Assembly: GCA_964458645.1 (NCBI GenBank)
Contig: CAYWJU010000001.1
Location: 62,001-126,000, forward strand
Reading direction: 5' to 3'
Source: DAORHV01 sp964458645
GTDB taxonomy: Bacteria; Patescibacteriota; Gracilibacteria; Peribacterales; Peribacteraceae
DNA: 64,000 bases
Part shown: positions 59,063 to 64,000 of the stretch, piece by piece
Layout of the letters: the number at the start of each line of letters is the position of its first letter
How positions within the stretch are numbered: position 1 is the first letter of the stretch
Program-made: the position numbers and the translations under genes
The notes under the pieces: model-generated
The model's input: only the letters and a program-made list of their open reading frames with translations
The model's database searches: none
What the model was told of the DNA's origin: nothing

Positions 59063-59977
59063 CTACCGCACCTCCCGACCAGCAAACGATGGAAATCGTT
59101 GAAACAATGCGCTGCGCACATGATCGGGGTGCACAAAGAAGATATAACCGGGCAACATTGCTAGAAACCATCCCATGCCCAAGAACACAAGTATCAACAG
59201 ATGAAATGCTATTCCTGCACTTACGCCAAAGGGACGTAATTGCGGTACCCAAAGACCAATGGGAATAACAAACTGCAGAAATTCAATGGAGCGTACGAGT
59301 ACATCGTACACCCACATCCATGGCACAAGACGTACAAATAGGAATGCGAGTGGCGTAGCCCAAATGCTCTGCATATTGTAATACAAAACTTCACCGCCTT
59401 GCCAGTCGGCCAATACGAATTTTTGCCAACACACTCCTATATACGTTGATGTCAGTTGCAGCATAATCAAGCGCTGCGTCAGTGCGCATACGGGTCTCCA
59501 GGCGACCCATGATCCATGTCGTAAGCGCATATCGAGTGAATAGGTTCCACCACTGTCACTGAAAACAAATGCGAGCAAGAAGAAGAGAAATAATATATCG
59601 AACGATGTACCAAACAAATGCAATGACAGCGCCCAGAAATACGCCGAGAGCGCAAACGAGGCGGCAGCCATAACCTGAGAACGAATACCCAGCGCAAATC
59701 CAAGTAAGCATGCAAGCAGCAGCACATACAAACAAAGAGCTATCGCAACTGAGGGAAGCTGCAAGCTCCACAAAATAATGGCAGGTGCACCACGCGAAAA
59801 CAAAGGTGTTGCCACCCCCTGATTCGAAAAAAGCTGCGGAACTGCCGGAAGTTTCAACAGCCAATATCCGAACAAGAACACGCCAACTGCAATACGCACA
59901 ATCGCAAGACCATGCGGAGAAATGTCGCCCAACCACCACCGATCCCATGCTTTCCATGCGGCGCGCAAGTGTGTCAT
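59063..59977 (-). CDS. HTTM-domain membrane protein
   Basis: 304 residues with about eight membrane helices. The N-terminus ISPHGLAIVRIAVGVFLFGYWLLKLPAVPQLFSNQG and the later GGTYSLDMRLRHGSWVAWRPVCALTQRLIMLQLTSTY are typical of the HTTM (horizontally transferred transmembrane) family related to vitamin-K gamma-carboxylase. The enzyme's catalytic residues are not evident, so function is open. The start overlaps its upstream partner by four bases. Codon use is slightly more AT-rich than in housekeeping genes. Confidence 0.85.
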   Translation of the reverse strand: MTHLRAAWKAWDRWWLGDISPHGLAIVRIAVGVFLFGYWLLKLPAVPQLFSNQGVATPLFSRGAPAIILWSLQLPSVAIALCLYVLLLACLLGFALGIRSQVMAAASFALSAYFWALSLHLFGTSFDILFLFFLLAFVFSDSGGTYSLDMRLRHGSWVAWRPVCALTQRLIMLQLTSTYIGVCWQKFVLADWQGGEVLYYNMQSIWATPLAFLFVRLVPWMWVYDVLVRSIEFLQFVIPIGLWVPQLRPFGVSAGIAFHLLILVFLGMGWFLAMLPGYIFFVHPDHVRSALFQRFPSFAGREVR

Positions 59978-60462
59978 TCGTTATTGAGGGAAACGGGTTC
60001 ACGTCTGAGCGTCAGAGCCTGCTGCAACGCAAAAAGTCCATCGGGGGATACCGGCCATATCTTCCAGTACAAACGGACGAGCTCGTAATCGTTTCCACGC
60101 AAGCGCTCACGATCGGCGAGCAGCTGAGAAAGCCGCTGATATGCAGCCAATCTCTCTTCAGTCCCATGAAATAGCTGCGTCAAATTCAGATAACCACGCA
60201 CAACTCGTTCTCCATACGGATACGGATAGTAACGCTCCAGTGGCAATTCCTGCAGTGAGCCATCGCTGTACATACCTTCTGCGGATAATTCATATACCTC
60301 TGTGGCGTACCCCTGAAACGGAGCTGTCATTGCATAGCTCAACAACACGATATTCCGTCCAATTGGAGGTAGCCTCCGGAACAACGTGAAGTGCAAAGCA
60401 CACAATGTCACAGCCAGATAAAGCACTACCACCGAATGACACAGTACGCGTCGAACAACCAT
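59974..60462 (-). CDS. Hypothetical protein linked to HTTM
   Basis: 162 residues. One N-terminal membrane helix (CHSVVVLYLAVTLCALHFTLF) anchors a soluble extracytoplasmic domain (YELSAEGMYSDGSLQELPLERYYPYPYGERVVRGY). Similar small anchored proteins accompany HTTM proteins in other bacteria, as I recall. Its stop overlaps the HTTM start by four bases, which implies coupled translation and a shared complex. No catalytic motif. Confidence 0.72.
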   Translation of the reverse strand: MVVRRVLCHSVVVLYLAVTLCALHFTLFRRLPPIGRNIVLLSYAMTAPFQGYATEVYELSAEGMYSDGSLQELPLERYYPYPYGERVVRGYLNLTQLFHGTEERLAAYQRLSQLLADRERLRGNDYELVRLYWKIWPVSPDGLFALQQALTLRREPVSLNNE

Positions 60463-60483
60463 GATGTAATCATACAGGAACCG

Positions 60484-61455
60484 TCACTTGTTCAAGTACT
60501 TGTTGTTCACGTACACGGCAACGTACCCGACGGCGATGAGCGCCAATCCGGCCAATACCAAGGCAAGCGGCCAACCCAATCCGTCCTGGAAATACTCACC
60601 GGTGATCTTCAAAATGTAGATCATGAGGTAGATTGCCCCAAATACCAGGAACGATTTGGCACGTAAATACACACTCAGGAACATGGCGCCGAAGACCAGG
60701 CCGGGAAACAGTAGCTCCCAAACAATGGAGGCATCCGGCGTCCAGCCACCCAGCACCAACGCGGCACCCAAGAAACCGAAGACGCCGAAGCCATACAGCG
60801 GACCGGTAAACTCCTCTTTGCCGGAGTGCTGGAAGTAGTGGCCGAGCAGCATGTACGACAATCCGGCGACAAGTACGCGGTAGGCGTAGAAGCGCCACCA
60901 GTCGCCAAACACTGCGTTGCCGGAGATGAGCGCACTCGTAACGGCGAAGAACAGCCACGTACAGAAGAAGATACCGAACAGGAGCAGAACGCCCTTGCGG
61001 AAGGCGGCGTACGAGGCGAGATACATGGCCGACAACGCACCGGACATCAGTACGTTGGTGAATGCGGATGAAGTCTCGTATCCAGCTTGATCGAACGTAA
61101 CGAACAATCCAAGCGGCAAGACCAAAGCGGACAGGAAAAAGAACGCCTGACCCACACGCTCGGTACGCTTGTCGCGGATAAATGCCAACCCTACGAAATA
61201 TGCCGCAATACCCGAACCCAGCGTGACGAGGATTTTGGTGAACGCATTCAGCTCCGTCCAATTCTGACCGATCAAAATCGAAATGCCCAAGAAGACAATC
61301 GCTCCGCCGATGTAATATAGAATTTCGGACAGCTGCAGATGCGATACGGCATTCGCATCGTGTCCACGGTCGATGGCGTCCAGCACATCGCGTTTGGTGA
61401 CAGTCTTGTGCCGAATTCCGTCAGCGACGGCGTCGAGAAGTGCTTGTTTTTGCAT
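60484..61455 (-). CDS. DUF2157-like polytopic membrane protein
   Basis: 323 residues. A soluble N-terminal region (about 1-40) is followed by roughly ten membrane helices starting LSEILYYIGGAIVFLGISILIGQNW, a pattern of the DUF2157 group. The final helix LALVLAGLALIAVGYVAVYV ends in a short basic tail. Function unknown. It lies six bases after the upstream small anchored protein gene, so the pair forms an operon. Confidence 0.8.
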   Translation of the reverse strand: MQKQALLDAVADGIRHKTVTKRDVLDAIDRGHDANAVSHLQLSEILYYIGGAIVFLGISILIGQNWTELNAFTKILVTLGSGIAAYFVGLAFIRDKRTERVGQAFFFLSALVLPLGLFVTFDQAGYETSSAFTNVLMSGALSAMYLASYAAFRKGVLLLFGIFFCTWLFFAVTSALISGNAVFGDWWRFYAYRVLVAGLSYMLLGHYFQHSGKEEFTGPLYGFGVFGFLGAALVLGGWTPDASIVWELLFPGLVFGAMFLSVYLRAKSFLVFGAIYLMIYILKITGEYFQDGLGWPLALVLAGLALIAVGYVAVYVNNKYLNK

Positions 61456-61461
61456 ACGAAA

Positions 61462-61998
61462 TTAGGGAATGATCCAGCCGAGGAGTTGATAATTGAGGTA
61501 CGTATATTCCACGTCACCGGACGGCCTGATGTTCGCTTTGCGACTGACATTGTGGCCCTTCAGGTACACCGAATTGTAGTCACGGCCCATGTCGAACAGG
61601 AACAAGAAGTCTCCCCCGCCGCTGTTGCCGCGCACCAACTCGAAACCATCCGATGAGATCGGCGACTCATCTAGTCGCAGGCGCTGAGCCTCCTCGAATG
61701 TGATTGGCAAACTCTCATTCTTCTCCACGTCGTACACATACAATTCTTGTTCGCAATCCGAACGGATATACCCCGGATCTTTCAGGCTATTAGGCTGTTC
61801 AATCCGCGTCACAACTCCGCCATGCGTTTCGTAGACCCATGCACAAGAGTAAGAATCGTTATTGCCGTTCACATACAGAAAGTTGACCGTAGGCTTTATG
61901 AACAATCCCGGTACGTAAATGCTGGCAGCGACGAAGATCACCATAAAGATGGGGATGGCGATGCCGACGATGAGCGAGATATTCGGCTTGGCTTTCAT
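61462..61998 (-). CDS. Hypothetical membrane-anchored protein
   Basis: 178 residues from MKAKPNISLIVGIAIPIFMVIF. One N-terminal helix anchors an extracytoplasmic beta-rich domain (VNFLYVNGNNDSYSCAWVYETHGG, SSDGFELVRGNSGGGDFLFLFD) with two cysteines that could form a disulfide. No family was recognised. It is translated just ahead of the DUF2157-like gene. A CU-rich tract (CCTTTTCCCGTCCC) precedes the start, and a TATACT box lies 26 bases upstream. Confidence 0.72.
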   Translation of the reverse strand: MKAKPNISLIVGIAIPIFMVIFVAASIYVPGLFIKPTVNFLYVNGNNDSYSCAWVYETHGGVVTRIEQPNSLKDPGYIRSDCEQELYVYDVEKNESLPITFEEAQRLRLDESPISSDGFELVRGNSGGGDFLFLFDMGRDYNSVYLKGHNVSRKANIRPSGDVEYTYLNYQLLGWIIP

Positions 61999-62024
61999 GC
62001 GTGGGACGGGAAAAGGCGTGACGC

Positions 62025-62030
62025 AGTATA
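62025..62030 (-). promoter_or_regulatory. -10 box TATACT
   Basis: TATACT on the minus strand, 26 bases before ATG 61998. Confidence 0.45.
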
Positions 62031-62103
62031 CCCCAAGTGCACGCGATAGCAGACGCACGGTGAACCGAACCTGGCTGCGGTCAAGCCAGCATGTGCATGC
62101 ATG

Positions 62104-62129
62104 AAAAAGGCTCGTCGGGCAGACGAGCC
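62104..62129 (-). terminator. Rho-independent terminator
   Basis: On the minus strand GGCTCGTC / GACGAGCC with a TGCCC loop followed by TTTTT; lies 33 bases after the stop of the gene at 62163. Confidence 0.82.
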
Positions 62130-62162
62130 AATGTCATTCTCCCCGTACAGAGAGAAGATTCG

Positions 62163-62498
62163 CTACACCGACATCATTCGAATGATCCGTTTCGTGATGC
62201 AATCGAGGCAAATGCCTCGCGAGACACCCAGCGTTTTTTGCAGGAATGTCTTTACCCGGAGTCCGTGTTCCGAGGTTGCGTCGATGTCGACGACTTCTTT
62301 GCGTGTCTCCAGCGTTATCTGCGTAACGTCAATGGCGACCGCGAACGCGTCTTGCCTGCAGAAATTGCAGACAATCGATTGTTGCGGCCAGCGCTGTTTG
62401 ACCAGTGCGGAGTACTCGCCTTTGCCTATCGCAAAGTTGATCCTGTCTTCCAAACCACTCTCTTTCGGGCGACGATTCCAAAGAATGAACGTAGCCAA
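62163..62498 (-). CDS. Hypothetical protein
   Basis: 111 residues, MATFILWNRRPKESGLEDRI..., with a central VCNFCRQDAFAVAIDVTQI and a basic C-terminal helix (CLDCITKRIIRMMSV). It has two CxxC-like pairs (CNFC, CLDC) that could bind zinc. The plus strand has competing open frames, but the oriented terminator 33 bases downstream supports this gene. No family was recognised. Confidence 0.55.
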   Translation of the reverse strand: MATFILWNRRPKESGLEDRINFAIGKGEYSALVKQRWPQQSIVCNFCRQDAFAVAIDVTQITLETRKEVVDIDATSEHGLRVKTFLQKTLGVSRGICLDCITKRIIRMMSV

Positions 62499-62582
62499 TC
62501 CGAAGGGTACGAACTGACTTTTGGTATTATGAACTGATGAAGTATATTGTCAAGAATCACTGACATCAGGATTCCATGAAGA

Positions 62583-62666
62583 GTGGATCGGGTGGGACCA
62601 CGGCACCAGTCGCTACGCTCCGGTGCGTGGCATGCTTGAACCCACGACCAAGAGATGAAGAATTCT
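62583..62666 (-). pseudogene. tRNA-Lys pseudogene interrupted by a palindrome
   Basis: Partial copy of the tRNA-Lys gene at 62703. The acceptor 3' half and part of the T-arm are present, then 37 bases (62599-62635) containing the hairpin GGCACC ... GGTGC, then the rest of the T-arm and a decayed anticodon arm. The D-arm and 5' acceptor strand are missing. Confidence 0.72.
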
Positions 62667-62702
62667 CCTCTCGAGCAACGGACGGTGTGTTGTGAGTGTA
62701 AA

Positions 62703-62778
62703 TGGTGGATCGGGTGGGACTTGAACCCACGACCAAGAGATTAAGAGTCTCCTGCTCTACCAACTGAGCTACCGATCC
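62703..62778 (-). tRNA. tRNA-Lys (anticodon CTT)
   Basis: 76 bases on the minus strand. Acceptor GGATCGG / CCGATCC, D-arm GCTCAGTTGGTAGAGC, anticodon stem GGAGA / TCTCT around loop CTCTTAA, T-loop GTTCAAGTC, CCA encoded. Confidence 0.94.
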
Positions 62779-62840
62779 AGGGTAGTTCGAAACGTAAGGA
62801 GCCGGGAAATCGTACTGCAAAGCCCGCTGCGCTTCAACCC

Positions 62841-63299
62841 CTACTGCGTGCGCTCCGCGCCGGGCTGCGGCTCCTCATTCAGGCGCGTTGCGGCCTGATC
62901 CGTCTCCGCCACCTGCTTATCCGCAAGTTGGGCCAAGATGGACTCGACTGTTTCGGTACGCGGCCCGTAGTGGCGCTCCATTCTCGCGCTCATCGTGACA
63001 ACCGGCACTTCGCCTTCGGCGGTGGGCACCGGCGTGAGCGTCACGCCGGAGTGAACGGTGAGCGTATGTGCGGCGTCATCACGGACCTGGGACAACGTAA
63101 TGACCACCCGCATGCCGCTGTTCCCCAGCAGCGCCCTCTCGCCGGCAAGCAAGGGCATGATCAGCGTCGTCGGGAACTCGGCGCCGGCCGCTTCCAGCTC
63201 GCCTTTCACTTCAATCAGCCGTGCAAAGGCCAGTTCATTCCCGCCTCCCGGCCGGAACGTCATCTCCCATTCTTTGCCTGCTGGAACAGCGATACTCAT
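62841..63299 (-). CDS. Hypothetical protein
   Basis: 152 residues from MSIAVPAGKEWEMTFRPGGG. Predicted beta-rich body (ELAFARLIEVKGELEAAGAEFPTTLIMPL, MRVVITLSQVRDDAAHTLTVHSG) and an acidic, Gln-rich helical tail. No membrane segment or known family. It follows truB on the same strand with 45 bases between. The frame extends upstream to 63335, but the chosen Met is the better start. Confidence 0.65.
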   Translation of the reverse strand: MSIAVPAGKEWEMTFRPGGGNELAFARLIEVKGELEAAGAEFPTTLIMPLLAGERALLGNSGMRVVITLSQVRDDAAHTLTVHSGVTLTPVPTAEGEVPVVTMSARMERHYGPRTETVESILAQLADKQVAETDQAATRLNEEPQPGAERTQ

Positions 63300-63344
63300 A
63301 GAAACGCAGTCTGCTACGAACTTGTGCAGAGTCAAGATAATTTG

Positions 63345-64000
63345 TCATGCGAAGACCTTCCGGGGCTTCAGCGTGCCTTCGGTTTTGGGGTTCTTTTCCA
63401 GAATGGCCACCGGCAACCCGTCATGCCACGCGATGAGCGGCTCGCCCGTCACGGTGCCAGGAATGGCACGCCCGTTGCGGATGTGCTCCCATTCGGCGTC
63501 GGAAAGTTTGAACGCGGGAAAGCCCGGAAGCACATCTTTCAGCGGCAACACATCGGTCCACTTGGCATCGGAAGGCAACACGGCGTTCTTCACATCCCAC
63601 TCCCCCACCTTGGTACGCGTGAGCGCCGACAAGTACGCGCCACAGTGCAAGGACTGCCCCAAATCGTGCGCCAGCGAACGGATGTAGGTGCCGGAACCAC
63701 ATCTCACACGCAGCTGCATTTCCGGGTATGCATAGCGCGTGACCGTGCAGGATTCGATCTCCACCTGACGCGCCGGCATATCGACCGTCTCGCCGCGCTG
63801 CGCCAGTTTGTATGCACGCTGCCCGCCGATGCTGATGGCCGAATATTGGGGCGGCACCTGGCTGAGCCTGCCGGTGAAACGATCGTTGATGAGCGTCTGG
63901 ATGCGCGAGCTGTCGTCGGGCGCCGACCAACCGGCCTTCAGCTTTGTCACAGTAATCGCGCCCTCGGCATCGTACGTGGTACTTGTGGCGCCGAGCTTCA
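63345..64000 (-). CDS. truB: tRNA pseudouridine-55 synthase TruB, 5' end cut by window
   Basis: The N-terminus lies beyond the right edge; the visible part starts KLGATSTTYDAEGAITV. Motifs that follow are FTGRLSQVPPQYSAISIGGQRAYKLAQRGE (the conserved PPxxSA...Y), LRVRCGSGTYIRSLAHDLG and GAYLSALTRTKVGEW. The catalytic Asp motif (GxLDP) is off the window. The C-terminus has a PUA-like segment (NGRAIPGTVTGEPLIAWHDGLPVAI). It makes pseudouridine 55 in the tRNA T-loop. Confidence 0.95.
   Translation of the reverse strand, partial: KLGATSTTYDAEGAITVTKLKAGWSAPDDSSRIQTLINDRFTGRLSQVPPQYSAISIGGQRAYKLAQRGETVDMPARQVEIESCTVTRYAYPEMQLRVRCGSGTYIRSLAHDLGQSLHCGAYLSALTRTKVGEWDVKNAVLPSDAKWTDVLPLKDVLPGFPAFKLSDAEWEHIRNGRAIPGTVTGEPLIAWHDGLPVAILEKNPKTEGTLKPRKVFA

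Noticed and set aside
62091..62537. Plus-strand frames opposite the gene at 62163
   Set aside because: The hairpin and T run at 62104-62129 are oriented for a minus-strand gene.
62566..62820. 84-codon minus-strand frame beginning MQYDFPAPYVSNYPG
   Set aside because: It reads through the tRNA-Lys gene and its pseudogene; the GSVAQLVEQ stretch is the usual translation of a tRNA.
1..64000. UGA read as glycine (code 25)
   Set aside because: Large conserved genes have no internal TGA, and TGA ends several of them (for example the gene at 9038).
1..64000. CRISPR array, prophage or transposase
   Set aside because: No regularly spaced direct repeats, phage structural genes or transposase motifs were seen.

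Overview
The window reads like a chromosomal segment of a Candidate Phyla Radiation (Patescibacteria) bacterium, most like the Peribacteria/Peregrinibacteria. This is inference from gene content: a stand-alone PolA-type 5'-3' exonuclease, an orphan oligopeptide-binding protein, a VirB6/TrbL-like membrane protein, many small unassigned membrane proteins, and bL9 retained. Large genes read through with TGA used as a stop, so the UGA-glycine code of some relatives is not in use. No rRNA, CRISPR array, prophage or transposase was seen.

Layout. 1-5.6 kb: edge-truncated PIG-V-like glycosyltransferase, a dispersed structured repeat, DUF1622, two hypotheticals, miaA, a second repeat copy, clpP. 5.6-13.2 kb: two DoxX-type membrane proteins, tgt, rplU, tRNA-Val, secG, a solute-binding protein, rplI, a 2H phosphoesterase. 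13.2-24.6 kb: lepA, a pyruvyl-transferase-like gene, rplS, an HTH regulator, a TrbL-like pair, infB, a DHH phosphoesterase, tRNA-Pro. 24.7-32.9 kb: a membrane methyltransferase, eno, a C39-like protease, membrane proteins, an lgt-like gene, a LysE exporter. 33-42.6 kb: a giant secreted metzincin, thrS with a leader region, dnaA, rseP. 42.7-52.3 kb: tRNA-Val, an AT-rich membrane protein, two HExxH proteins, HD hydrolase, comF, DUF559 nuclease. 52.3-64 kb: dut, ftsZ-ftsA, exonuclease, Sel1 lipoprotein, HTTM cluster, DUF2157 pair, tRNA-Lys, partial truB.

How it works together. Most genes are housekeeping (translation, tRNA modification, cell division, replication initiation) mixed with an envelope and surface set: prolipoprotein transferase and a lipoprotein substrate, site-2 protease, secG, secreted metzincin, C39-like protease, glycosyltransferases, TrbL-like pore and HTTM proteins. 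That mix would suit a small host-dependent cell.

Three recurring signals stand out. (1) Start sites fall into two classes with no clear Shine-Dalgarno motif: a TANNCT -10 box 6-9 bases before the start codon (apparently leaderless mRNAs), or a CU-rich tract just before it. (2) thrS is preceded by a promoter and a tiny ORF with eight consecutive threonine codons, overlapping a ladder of mutually exclusive stems: a candidate attenuation leader. (3) Intergenic regions carry several families of imperfect palindromes; one sits in frame inside tgt, and another disrupts a tRNA-Lys copy. Two protein oddities are a threonyl-tRNA synthetase with a YbaK-type editing domain where TGS normally sits, and a tRNA-guanine transglycosylase lacking the usual zinc ligands.
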